The translations under genes were made by a program, and so were the position numbers. From Bradyrhizobium erythrophlei (GTDB lineage: Bacteria; Pseudomonadota; Alphaproteobacteria; Rhizobiales; Xanthobacteraceae), in NCBI RefSeq assembly GCF_900129425.1, contig NZ_LT670817.1, positions 6,076,001-6,140,000 of the forward strand: a stretch of DNA of 64,000 nt. Reading direction: 5' to 3'. Shown here piece by piece: positions 1-7,944 of the stretch; positions within the stretch are counted from its first letter, which is position 1; every line of letters begins with the position of its first letter. Below the pieces are notes generated by a model that was not told the DNA's origin, did no database searches, and saw only the letters and a list, made by a program, of their open reading frames with translations.

Positions 1-935
1 GGAATGAACGAGGCGGCGAAGATCGCATTCCACTGCCCCCATTGGGCATCGGTGGCATGCAGGCTGTTCTGCAGGTGATACTGAAGCGGGGTGGCCGAAC
101 CGGGCGCGAAATTCCAGAGCAGCCAGATCAGCAGAGCCGGATAAATCGGCCGGTGACGGACCAGCCGCTTCACATCCGCCATCGGGTGACCGTCGGTCAC
201 GTTTTCGACCCTGACGTTGTCGAATACCTCTCGCGGCTTCGACAGCGCATAGAGGGCCACGGCGGTCATGATCGCTGCGCCTACAAGAAACAGGATACGG
301 ACGGCCTGATCAGGGTTTTTGACTTCGAGCAGGTCACTAAGCGAGCCCCCGATCAGCAACGCCACCACAGTGGGAATTGACAGAAAGACATTCCACACCG
401 CGCTGATTTGCCCGGTCATCGCGTGTTGCTGTCCGATCGCCGAAGTCAGTCCGTTTTGAGCGCTGGCGACAAAAAGGAATGAGGTCGTCAGCAGGACGAC
501 GGCGGCAAACAGTGTTGCGTAGCCCATGGGCGTGAACGCGAAGAAAACGTAGAGCAAGGCGCTGATTCCGCCGAACACCAGCATAAATCCGCGATCCCGC
601 ATCCCGAGCGGATTCCATGTATCGCGGATAAATCCGAACACAAACGAGAGATATAGAGGGATCGCAGCTGCTAATCGGAAATTGGCGACCTCATGCGCTG
701 TCAGGTGCAGCCTATTCTTCAGAAAGAAGCTGATCGGAATATCGATCAGGCCGCCTGAAGGTCCACCGAGAGCCAACAGAACGATCAAGATGCCGAGATA
801 AAGAAAAATGCGCAGGCGCACCGGACGTGACAGGTCGGCGGGACCGACAGCGACAGCCTCCGCCGTGTCTGCGGAACGGTCATCCGGCGTCGCACGCGAT
901 CTGTCCTCAGGAAATGACAAAGCGAGGCATTTCAA
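1..935 (-). CDS. MFS transporter, C-terminus cut by window edge
   Basis: Reading the minus strand gives one open frame of about 310 residues that leaves the window at its left end. It has alternating hydrophobic stretches typical of the major facilitator superfamily, including GGPSGGLIDIPISFF in the first segment and a loop with FGFIRDTWNPLGMRDRG resembling the conserved cytoplasmic loop between segments 2 and 3. It should be an inner-membrane secondary transporter; the substrate cannot be told. No ATG is available. The most upstream start is TTG at 935; later GTG codons are possible, so the N-terminus is uncertain. The SGNH hydrolase gene lies 93 bp upstream on the same strand, so the two could be co-transcribed. 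Confidence 0.75.
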   Translation of the reverse strand, partial: MKCLALSFPEDRSRATPDDRSADTAEAVAVGPADLSRPVRLRIFLYLGILIVLLALGGPSGGLIDIPISFFLKNRLHLTAHEVANFRLAAAIPLYLSFVFGFIRDTWNPLGMRDRGFMLVFGGISALLYVFFAFTPMGYATLFAAVVLLTTSFLFVASAQNGLTSAIGQQHAMTGQISAVWNVFLSIPTVVALLIGGSLSDLLEVKNPDQAVRILFLVGAAIMTAVALYALSKPREVFDNVRVENVTDGHPMADVKRLVRHRPIYPALLIWLLWNFAPGSATPLQYHLQNSLHATDAQWGQWNAIFAASFI

Positions 936-1028
936 ATGTCACTCACGGGTATCGCACCCCAGGGTGCATTTGCGGCAATCACCCTGCAAACGCTGCGATG
1001 GCCGCGATCGCTGCCGCGGTCGCAACGC

Positions 1029-1538
1029 TCAATGGCCAACCGCACGCGCCACCTGGGCAGCGAGTGACTCAGCCAGCATGTGACAGCCCTCGGGAGTCAG
1101 ATGCACGCCGTCGGGCTGGTGTGGCAATCCACCAAACATGCTGTTTCCGAGCATGATGACCGGAATATTTCGGGCAGAAAGGCGGCTTTGAATCTCCGCC
1201 GTCCGGTCAACCGTTCCCTTTCGCCGGTCGTTTCCACCGGGTTGCAAAATAACGGCACTCGTCCCCTTCGGTACGGCCTGGTCTAAACGTCTCAGCATCC
1301 CTTCCGTGGTGTCGCCGTTGATCCCGGCATTCACCACGTGGACGCCGGACCCCCTCGCCCGCAATATTGCCTCGAGCTGCGCGGGATAGGCCTGGTTGCG
1401 CGCGACGCCCTTGCCGTAGGTATTGCTTGCACCGAGCGCTACGACCGTGGCCGCCTCCGCCGGTGTCCCAAGCAGCAGGATCGCCCCGAACAGCGTCAAG
1501 CATCCAATGAGCATCGGGTGAAGAAAACGTGCTTTCAT
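1029..1538 (-). CDS. Exported SGNH/GDSL-family hydrolase (TesA-like)
   Basis: A protein of 169 residues with a signal peptide (about 1-29, ending TPAEAA). The SGNH blocks are visible: block I as GASN (36-39, Ser38 nucleophile, GASN instead of GDSL), block III as GGND (101-104), and block V as DGVHLTPEG (Asp143, His146). The family contains periplasmic esterases, lysophospholipases and thioesterases related to E. coli TesA, so an esterase activity in the periplasm is expected; the substrate is unknown. The in-frame ATG at 1643 gives a 35-residue extension before the signal peptide, so I chose the ATG at 1538, which leaves a normal leader. Confidence 0.8.
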   Translation of the reverse strand: MKARFLHPMLIGCLTLFGAILLLGTPAEAATVVALGASNTYGKGVARNQAYPAQLEAILRARGSGVHVVNAGINGDTTEGMLRRLDQAVPKGTSAVILQPGGNDRRKGTVDRTAEIQSRLSARNIPVIMLGNSMFGGLPHQPDGVHLTPEGCHMLAESLAAQVARAVGH

Positions 1539-1673
1539 ATTTTTCTCGTTGAAAAAATCGCTGAAAATCGAACGAGTGAGACGCCTGTTGGTACCTGAAA
1601 TCAGAAGGCCGGGGAAGCTCGATGCCGTTGGCCGTCGCCTCATAAACGACGGTGCGTTGATGACTCTGTGCTT

Positions 1674-1985
1674 CTACACCAACCCTAATTCGGCCGGATG
1701 GACCCCCGCAAAAATCCTTCCAACGCTCGCGGCTCTCAGCCGAAACACGCGCTGGCACAGCCATGCGAACATCGCATGATAGTCGGTCAGGACGGGATAG
1801 TCCCGGTTTTGAAAAAGATTTGCCAGGTCGATTTTGACCTGTTCGCCGAGAATACGGCCGCCATTAATGCCCCCAGCCCATCGCCCAATAGACCCCCTGC
1901 CGTGGCCGTGATCCCAGTTCTCCCGAAGATCGGCCAAACCCGGAGATCACGACCACGACAGAGCCGCCCTCGGAATTGGTCCTCT
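1674..1985 (-). pseudogene. Decayed C-terminal fragment of a DUF1501 protein
   Basis: The minus strand carries pieces of the DUF1501 (exported, Tat-type, sulfatase-like) C-terminus in more than one frame. EGGSVVVVISGFGR is read in one frame near 1935-1985, then WDHGHGR, GGINGGRILGEQ and a tail ending RIFAGVHPAELGLV before a stop at 1674 are read in another. DHGHG and GGRI are hallmarks of the family, which is normally about 400 residues. No N-terminal part is present: the small gene at 2019 begins directly beyond it on the other strand. Small indels between the pieces and the missing N-terminus make this a remnant. Confidence 0.6.
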
Positions 1986-2018
1986 GGAACAAATTTTCTC
2001 CCAAAGGCTTATCCGGAA

Positions 2019-2267
2019 ATGACCGATCCTCTCGAACAGATTCTCGCTCCAGCCGTGGTCGAACGGGCCATGAGTATCTATGAGAGTTTTAGAGACCGTC
2101 AGCATGCCGATATCGTTCAGGCGCGCAAAGCGCTCACCCGGCATGTCTACGGTTTGATCTGCGGCGGAGAGACCAGCGGCGAACGGCTGACGGTTTCAGG
2201 ATTGACCTACCTGAAGCAGCTAGAGCGCGAACGCCAAACCGTTAGGCGAAAGCTGGGCAATCGATGA
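2019..2267 (+). CDS. Small hypothetical protein (82 aa)
   Basis: The ATG at 2019 opens a frame of 82 residues starting MTDPLEQILAPAVVERAM. It is soluble, charged and probably helical, with a basic C-terminus (RERQTVRRKLGNR). I do not recognise a family. Its stop overlaps the start of the next gene by 4 bp (ATGA at 2264), strong evidence that both are real and translationally coupled. The frame stays open further upstream to 1698, but that part lies opposite the DUF1501 remnant, so I chose the ATG at 2019. Confidence 0.6.
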   Translation: MTDPLEQILAPAVVERAMSIYESFRDRQHADIVQARKALTRHVYGLICGGETSGERLTVSGLTYLKQLERERQTVRRKLGNR

Positions 2268-2515
2268 AAATCCGCAAGCACTCAGAGAGCCATCTGGTGG
2301 AACTCGATGACGGATCGAAATGGCAAATCTTTCCCGGTGACCTTGACGTTACCCTGAACTGGCAGCCGGACACGGAGCTGAACCTGGTGCGCATCGCGAA
2401 CGATGCCAGTTCCCATGCGCTCGTCAGCGAGAGCGACAACAGCAGGGTCCGCGTATTGCCGCAGGACGAGAACTGGCCGGTGAAAGAAGTGAAGAACACT
2501 CTCAAGGACGGCTGA
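2264..2515 (+). CDS. Small hypothetical protein (83 aa), coupled to upstream gene
   Basis: An 83-residue soluble acidic protein that overlaps the preceding gene by 4 bp. It begins MKIRKHSESHLVELDDGSKW and contains a pattern of alternating strands (SKWQIFPGDLDVTLNWQPDTEL, split here only for description) that could form a small beta domain. I recognise no family and no catalytic motif. The coupling suggests that it acts with the 82-residue protein, possibly as a complex; this is inference only. The tctA gene group converges from the other side. Confidence 0.6.
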   Translation: MKIRKHSESHLVELDDGSKWQIFPGDLDVTLNWQPDTELNLVRIANDASSHALVSESDNSRVRVLPQDENWPVKEVKNTLKDG

Positions 2516-2523
2516 GGGATCGG

Positions 2524-2697
2524 CTAAGTCACAAGAAGCACGGCGATAACCGCACTGGCGATCAACGCAGAATGCCGGATTTCCAGCCGGGTCAGTCCGA
2601 TGTCGTTGTGGGCGACGTGTCCGAGCATGACGGCCACCAGAGCGGCGCAACCGGCCAAGACGGTAAGCGCGATCATCAAGCCCAGCCGCTTCCTCAT
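2524..2697 (-). CDS. Small membrane protein downstream of tctA (57 aa)
   Basis: The minus strand from the ATG at 2697 encodes 57 residues with two hydrophobic segments (about 6-24, LGLMIALTVLAGCAALVAV, and 43-56, LIASAVIAVLLV) joined by a short polar hairpin (HNDIGLTRLE). It starts 28 bp after the tctA stop on the same strand, so it may be the last gene of that operon. The cysteine in LAGC could suggest a lipobox, but a second hydrophobic segment follows, which fits an integral membrane protein better. No family recognised. Confidence 0.55.
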   Translation of the reverse strand: MRKRLGLMIALTVLAGCAALVAVMLGHVAHNDIGLTRLEIRHSALIASAVIAVLLVT

Positions 2698-2725
2698 GAC
2701 CCCAGGATCCCCCTCCGAAGCTGCT

Positions 2726-4285
2726 CTAACCCGCCAGTTCCGAATACCGCGTTGTCGGTACCTCGGCCTCGATCGCCCGCTCCTCGGCGATTATCTTCGG
2801 CTTGCGCAACCAGACATAAATCTGGGCTGCGATCAGCACGACGCAGATCAGGAGGAAGAAGGCGCTGATCGGACGATCGATAAAGGTCGTCAGATCGCCG
2901 CGCGAGATCAACAGACTGCGTCGGAAGTTTTCCTCGAAACGCGGCCCAAGCACGAAGCCAAGCAGGATCGGCGCGGGGTGGAAATCGAGACGCAGCAGGA
3001 TGTAGCCTGCAACACCTATGACCAGGGTCTCGCCGACCTGGAACATGTCGTTGTTGGCGGCATAGACCCCGATGCAGACGAAGAACATCGCGCTCGGATA
3101 GAGGTAGCGGTAGGGGATGCTCAGCAGCTTCACCCACAAACCGATCATCGGCACGTTGAGAACAACCAGCAGGATGTTGCCGATCCAGAAGCTCGCGATC
3201 AACCCCCAGAAGATGTCCGCGTGCTGGCTGATGAGCTGGGGACCTGGAACGATACCGTGAATGATCAGCGCGCCCAGCAGCAACGCCATCACGGTGTCGC
3301 CGGGAATGCCGAGGCTCATGGTCGGGATGAAGTCGCCCTGCACCGAGGAGTGCGTCGAGGCCTCGGGACACGCGACGCCTTCGATGGCGCCGTGGCCGAA
3401 ACGTTCCGGCGTCTTCGATATCTTCTTCTCGGTGGCGTAGGACACAAATGACGCAATCGTCGGTCCGGTACCCGGAATCAGCGCACAAAGACTGCCGATA
3501 AAGGTGCCGCGGATCATCGGCCAGAACGCCAGCTTGAGATCGGCCTTCGACGGAAACATGTCGGAGATTCCGACCTTGGCGTATCTCATATCGACGGTTT
3601 CGGTATTGTTGATGCTGTTCATGAATTCGGCGATACCGAACATGCCGAGCGCCAGCGCGATGATTTCGACGCCGTCGAACAGTTCGGTGATCCCGAAGGT
3701 AAAGCGGGGCTGCCCGGTCTCGATATCGGATCCGACGATACCGACCAGCAGGCCGAGAACCGTCATGGCGATGCCCTTGAGCGGCGATCCCTTCGCCAGT
3801 GTCGAGCCTGCGAGCAATCCCACCAGCATCAGTGAACAGACTTCGGCGGGCCCGAATTCGAGCGCCATCTTGACGAGGAACGGCGCCAGGAAAATCATCT
3901 CGGTGATGCCGAAGGATGCGCCGATGAAGGCGGCGATGATGGTGATACCCAGCGCTGTGCCGCCCTTGCCCTGCTTTGTCAGTGGAAACCCATCCAGACA
4001 AGTCACGGCGTGAGGCGGATGACATGGCAGGTTCAGCAGAATCGAGCAGATAGCTCCGCCGTATTGGGCGCCATAGTAGACGCCGGACAGCATCAGGATC
4101 GCGGGCACCGGCGGCATTCCGAAAGTCAGCGGGAGCAGAATTGAAATCGTTGCGACGGGTCCCATTCCCGGCAGCACGCCGACGAGGTTGCCGACCAGCA
4201 CGCCGAGAAAGCAATACATCAGGTTGTGCGGCTCAAGCGCTACACCGAAGCCGTACCAGAGATCGGTAATTGCAGTTGAAATCAC
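2726..4285 (-). CDS. tctA: Tripartite tricarboxylate transporter, large permease TctA
   Basis: A 519-residue polytopic inner-membrane protein of the TctA family. The signature N-terminus is clear (GVLVGNLVGVLPGMGPVATI near 26-45, then SGVYYGAQYGGAICSILLNLP), followed by repeated hydrophobic segments. TctA is the large channel subunit of TTT transporters, which take up citrate or related carboxylates with a periplasmic TctC receptor. Its start overlaps the tctB stop by 4 bp, so the two are coupled. No tctC gene lies next to them, so the receptor must be encoded elsewhere. The substrate cannot be told. Confidence 0.93.
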   Translation of the reverse strand: MISTAITDLWYGFGVALEPHNLMYCFLGVLVGNLVGVLPGMGPVATISILLPLTFGMPPVPAILMLSGVYYGAQYGGAICSILLNLPCHPPHAVTCLDGFPLTKQGKGGTALGITIIAAFIGASFGITEMIFLAPFLVKMALEFGPAEVCSLMLVGLLAGSTLAKGSPLKGIAMTVLGLLVGIVGSDIETGQPRFTFGITELFDGVEIIALALGMFGIAEFMNSINNTETVDMRYAKVGISDMFPSKADLKLAFWPMIRGTFIGSLCALIPGTGPTIASFVSYATEKKISKTPERFGHGAIEGVACPEASTHSSVQGDFIPTMSLGIPGDTVMALLLGALIIHGIVPGPQLISQHADIFWGLIASFWIGNILLVVLNVPMIGLWVKLLSIPYRYLYPSAMFFVCIGVYAANNDMFQVGETLVIGVAGYILLRLDFHPAPILLGFVLGPRFEENFRRSLLISRGDLTTFIDRPISAFFLLICVVLIAAQIYVWLRKPKIIAEERAIEAEVPTTRYSELAG

Positions 4286-4755
4286 AGGTTGACCCCCCGC
4301 AGCAGCGGGAACGGAATGCTCAGCAGATAATGGAACAGCAGCACACCGAACACAGTGACACCGGCCGCCAGGATGGCCGAGGATTTATAGGTGCCCGTCT
4401 TGTCTCCGAGCGCGCAGACAAAGACGCAGGTGAATACGGCCGGGATCATGCCGGCGTAGGTGCCCAGGATGATGAACAGGATCGGACCGCCGATGATGCA
4501 GAGCCAGCCGAACCATTGCGGGTTGTCCGGAAGGAATTTCTTGTCATCGTCTTCCGACGGTCCCAACGCGGTGCCCGCGATCAGGATGCCAAGAAATGCC
4601 AGGACGATGCCCAGCATGACCGGCATGAATCCGGGGCCCATTCTGGCGAGGCTGCCGAACTTGTAGCCGGCACCTGTCACGGCGGCTCCCACGCCGAGCA
4701 GAAGCATCAGTCCGCCGGCATAATAATCGCGTTTTAGCTTGAAATTCCCCAGCAA
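4282..4755 (-). CDS. tctB: Tripartite tricarboxylate transporter, small permease TctB
   Basis: A hydrophobic protein with four predicted membrane segments (beginning YYAGGLMLLLGVGAAVTGAG) and the family's polar middle loop (GPSEDDDKKFLPDN). It is the small membrane subunit partnering TctA. An ATG at 4839 is in frame, but a ribosome binding site (GGGAGG) lies 6 nt before a TTG at 4755 (residues LLGNFKLKRDYYAG), so I chose the TTG; this gives 157 residues, normal for TctB. It overlaps tctA by 4 bp and is first in the operon. Confidence 0.88.
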   Translation of the reverse strand: MLGNFKLKRDYYAGGLMLLLGVGAAVTGAGYKFGSLARMGPGFMPVMLGIVLAFLGILIAGTALGPSEDDDKKFLPDNPQWFGWLCIIGGPILFIILGTYAGMIPAVFTCVFVCALGDKTGTYKSSAILAAGVTVFGVLLFHYLLSIPFPLLRGVNL

Positions 4756-4953
4756 AGGTGTCCTCCCAGGACGGTTTTTGAGCGTTTTGACCCTACCCGT
4801 AGAGGCGAGGCCTGTCGATATAGTCCGGGGAGCGGACATTCATCAAGCCGGAACGGCTGTTTGGCGCCGCGACGAATTGGCCGATTTCGATTTCGAGCCA
4901 AATCCCCGCGACCGTGGCCTGCGAACGAAGATGACCGTTGCGCGTTGAGCCGA

Positions 4954-5217
4954 ATGCCCAACAAAGCAACACCACCCGTGGAGAGCACCGGGCCTATGGG
5001 AATGCAGCCGGCGGAGCATGGCCGGTCGGCGCCGATGCAGATGCTGCCGGCGATGCCGGGCGCCAAGGGAGAAATGAAGGAAGAAGCGGCGGAAGAGAGC
5101 AAATCGACGCCCCCCGAGAAGAAACCGCGAACTCGAACCGAAGCCGTTCGCGCCGCGCGCGCCAGAATAACCCGGCGGAAGTCCCTGCGAAAGCAGCGGG
5201 ACGCCCAGAAGGCCTAG
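4954..5217 (+). CDS. Possible small charged protein (87 aa)
   Basis: An open frame with G/C-rich third positions starting at the ATG at 4954. The product is low complexity: a Met/Pro-rich N-terminal half (GPMGMQPAEHG, MQMLPAMPGAKGEM), an acidic Glu/Ala stretch, then a strongly basic C-terminal tail (RTRTEAVRAARARITRRKSLRKQ). It has no signal peptide or membrane segment and no clear ribosome binding site. It could be a real low-complexity stress-type protein or a chance open frame; I cannot tell which. It diverges from tctB. Confidence 0.3.
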   Translation: MPNKATPPVESTGPMGMQPAEHGRSAPMQMLPAMPGAKGEMKEEAAEESKSTPPEKKPRTRTEAVRAARARITRRKSLRKQRDAQKA

Positions 5218-6186
5218 GGGAGCGCCGTCCGCGCGCTGTCGGGGGAGCCCTAGCTGTGTCGCGTTCGCGATCGAGGTATTGCAAATAGATAAGCCTGTGA
5301 ACGGACAGGCAATGCGGATCATGCTTGCCTTCCATAAAGACCTTCCAAGGATGCTGCGACAGGCGCCCCCGGGTACCCTGTAGCTCAATCGGGCTCGCCT
5401 CGTACGCCCTGGTAGTTCGATCGCGCTTCGGACCGGTTGCAATCGCCTTGGGTGACCCGGCGGGCCCATGCGGCGCTACGAAAGTCGACCTTGGGACGCA
5501 CGAAATCAAAGGGCGACGGCATTTCCGTCTTAGAGGGGTATCGATCGTCGCCCGCCTTCCCTGAGGTAAAGGCAGCAGGCGTTTTCGTTCCGAAAAACTT
5601 GCAGCTTCCTTGAAGCTATTTTAGGGGGGCAGACCGGCCGCAAGGGCTTTGCTTTGGCAGAACACCGCCGGGCGCTATAGCCCCCAAAGGCCTAGGCTCC
5701 AATCGCCGCTCTCAGTGCATTGACTATTGAGAAATGGCTGGGGGCGGTGACCCAGGGGTCAATGACGCGCAATTCATCATCGGCCCGCCTTCGCGCGACC
5801 CGTACGCGGTCGCCGGGTGCTGCCAACTATTCGCTGGTCATTGCCGCCGGCGTCGGGTGAGAAGTCATTCCGCCCGAAATCTGCGATGCTATGAGAAATG
5901 CCGCAACGACGGCCGGCAGGCTTATAAGCCTGAGAAATTGATCCACCGAGAGCATAGCGATCGTCCCCCCAAGAGCCGCTTCAGAAGGCTGAGTTCAATT
6001 TACCCTTTGCGCGGCCTGCTGACCGCTGGTCAGAAGCTGGTCTGTGTAGGCCGCCCCGGAAATCGCGAGCAGCGCCAAAATCGATATAACGGCCAGTGTC
6101 CTCATACCGCGATCGTCGTTTTCGATTGTGGCCAAAAGCGTCAAAGCTTGGCGCATTTTTGAGGCCAACAAGGGAAACATCGTGGC
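5218..6186. other. Long non-coding or gene-poor stretch with two tiny minus-strand ORFs
   Basis: Almost 1 kb without a convincing gene. Two tiny minus-strand frames are worth noting. 5827-5955 encodes 42 residues with a hydrophobic core (ISLPAVVAAFLIASQISGG). 5995-6105 encodes 36 residues starting MRTLAVISILALLAISGAAY. Both start a few bases after the same sequence GACGATCGC and both look like single-pass or exported peptides. The rest (5218-5826) has no frame, RNA gene or repeat that I can support. Confidence 0.3.
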
Positions 6187-6191
6187 GGCTA

Positions 6192-6310
6192 CTAAGGTGC
6201 CGGGACGCTTATTCGAGGCCCCTCGTCAGGGCCGAGCGCCTTGGCGGTCTTGAGATTGACCACGAGGTCCAACTGGCTGGATCGCTGGACGGGAGGCAAT
6301 TGCCGCCGAT
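6192..6310 (-). pseudogene. Remnant of an ABC-type substrate-binding protein C-terminus
   Basis: On the minus strand a short frame reads PVQRSSQLDLVVNLKTAKALG, then runs to a stop at 6192. This matches the end of the ABC_sub_bind family, very common in bradyrhizobia, whose C-terminus reads roughly DLPVEQPTKFELVINLKTAKALGL. The sequence before it is out of frame with it, and no N-terminal domain is present. A second remnant of the same type is at 49759-49878. Confidence 0.6.
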
Positions 6311-6399
6311 GTCATACTCGAAATCGGTAAGGCCGTGATATTTCCGCCCTACCCCGCGGGCGTTCGGCGGACGAGTATTGCCATCAATTGGTCGGCAGC

Positions 6400-7944
6400 C
6401 TACGCCGCTGCGGCGGTCCCGCGCGGACTCAATACGTACTCTTTAAGAACCGTGTTTTTGGCATCGACTTCGACGAGCGATACGTCATAGCTCCAGAGAT
6501 CGGCAAGATGCTGAAGCACCCGCCTGGCGTCCGTCTCGTTCAATTGGGCGTCTTTCACGACGGCATGGCGCAACATCAGCCGGCGATCGCCGGCCAGGTC
6601 GACGTCGACCACCTCGATGTTGGGATCGATGAACCCTACGTCGTACTGCCGCGCCAATTCGCGGCGAACACGACGATAACCGCGCTCATCATGAATAGCA
6701 TCCACTTTGACGCCGGCGCGTTCGTTCGGGTCGTCATGCAGATGGAACATTCGCAGATGTCGCATCAAGCGTGGGCTGAGGAACTGACTGATGAAGCTTT
6801 CGTCGCGATAGTTGGCCCAGACATCGCGCAGCACCGCCATCACGTCACCGGTTCCGGCGATGTCGGGGAACCACTCGCGATCCTCGTCGTCGGGATTTGA
6901 AACGATGCGTTCGATGTCCTGCATCATCGCGAAGCCGAGGGCATAGGGGTTGAAACCCGAAAAGCGCGGATCGTCGAAATCAGGCTGAAACACTACATTG
7001 GTATGCGACTGCAGGAATTCGAGAAAATTGCCGTCGGAAATAAGGCCCCGATCGTGCAGCGCGGTCATGATGCGGTAATGCACGTAGGTCGCAGTGCCCT
7101 CGTTCATGACCTTGGTCTGACTTTGCGGATAAAAATACTGCGCGATGTGGCGCACGATCCGGAGCAATTCGCGCTGCCAGGGCTGCAGGCGCGGCGCCGC
7201 CTTTTCGAGGAAATACAGGATATTTTCCTGTGGCAGTCCGAGCAAGCTGCGGCGTCGTTCGCTGCTCAGCAATTCCGCGCTCTTGACCGGCCCCGTCGGA
7301 ACGGTCCGCCACAAATCGTTGAATGCGCTCTCTTCGTGCAGGCGGCGCTCTCCGGCGCGCTTTTCTTCGGCGCGAAGATCGAGCTTCTTTTTGCCGGGAT
7401 AGCGATCGATCCCGTGCGACATTAGCGCGTGCGCGGCGTCGAGCGTCCGCTCCACCGCGAGCCGGCCATGCCGCTCGTCGCATTGCGCCACGTAAGCCTT
7501 GGCAAAGTCGAGGTAATCGAGAATCCCCTCGGCGTCCGTCCATTGCTTGAACAGATAGTTGTTCTTGAAGAAATGGTTGTGGCCAAACGCCGCGTGAGCG
7601 ATCACCAGCGTCTGCATGGTCGCGGTGTTTTCCTCCATCAGATAGGAAATGCACGGCGAGCTGTTGATCACGATCTCATAGGCGAGGCCCATGAGGCCTT
7701 TGCGGTAGAACGTCTCGTGGTGCGCGAAGTGCTTGCCGAACGACCAATGCTTGTAGAACAGCGGCATGCCGACCGACGAATAGGCATCCAGCATCTGCTC
7801 CGCGGTGATGACCTCGATCTGGTTGGGATAGGTGTCGAGGCCCAGTTCGGTTCGCGCAATCTCCTCGCAGGCATCGTGGATACGCTGCAACTTTGGGAAG
7901 TCCCAGTCCGCTCCTTCAAAAAGGTGTTCGGCTGCCGCGGTCAT
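6400..7944 (-). CDS. SpoVR family protein (YcgB-like)
   Basis: A 514-residue soluble protein with the SpoVR signature throughout: DTYPNQIEVITAEQMLDAYS near 37-56, PLFYKHWSFGKHF, and NSSPCISYLMEENTATMQTL. The family includes Bacillus SpoVR and E. coli YcgB and usually lies beside PrkA kinase and YeaH/YhbH, exactly as here; its biochemical role is not settled, but it is linked to sporulation cortex or stress and nitrogen-starvation responses. The start overlaps the yeaH stop by 4 bp (7941-7944), so it is the third gene of a prkA-yeaH-spoVR operon. Length is normal for the family. Confidence 0.93.
   Translation of the reverse strand: MTAAAEHLFEGADWDFPKLQRIHDACEEIARTELGLDTYPNQIEVITAEQMLDAYSSVGMPLFYKHWSFGKHFAHHETFYRKGLMGLAYEIVINSSPCISYLMEENTATMQTLVIAHAAFGHNHFFKNNYLFKQWTDAEGILDYLDFAKAYVAQCDERHGRLAVERTLDAAHALMSHGIDRYPGKKKLDLRAEEKRAGERRLHEESAFNDLWRTVPTGPVKSAELLSSERRRSLLGLPQENILYFLEKAAPRLQPWQRELLRIVRHIAQYFYPQSQTKVMNEGTATYVHYRIMTALHDRGLISDGNFLEFLQSHTNVVFQPDFDDPRFSGFNPYALGFAMMQDIERIVSNPDDEDREWFPDIAGTGDVMAVLRDVWANYRDESFISQFLSPRLMRHLRMFHLHDDPNERAGVKVDAIHDERGYRRVRRELARQYDVGFIDPNIEVVDVDLAGDRRLMLRHAVVKDAQLNETDARRVLQHLADLWSYDVSLVEVDAKNTVLKEYVLSPRGTAAAA

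Noticed and set aside
2694..4214. Second long minus-strand frame across tctA
   Set aside because: An Arg/Ser-rich shadow frame of tctA without family motifs; tctA explains the region.
5375..5435. tRNA-like stretch (CCTGTAGCTCAATCGGG, then GGTAGTTCGATCG)
   Set aside because: The D-arm-like and T-arm-like words do not fold into a cloverleaf; no matching acceptor stem or anticodon loop of proper length.
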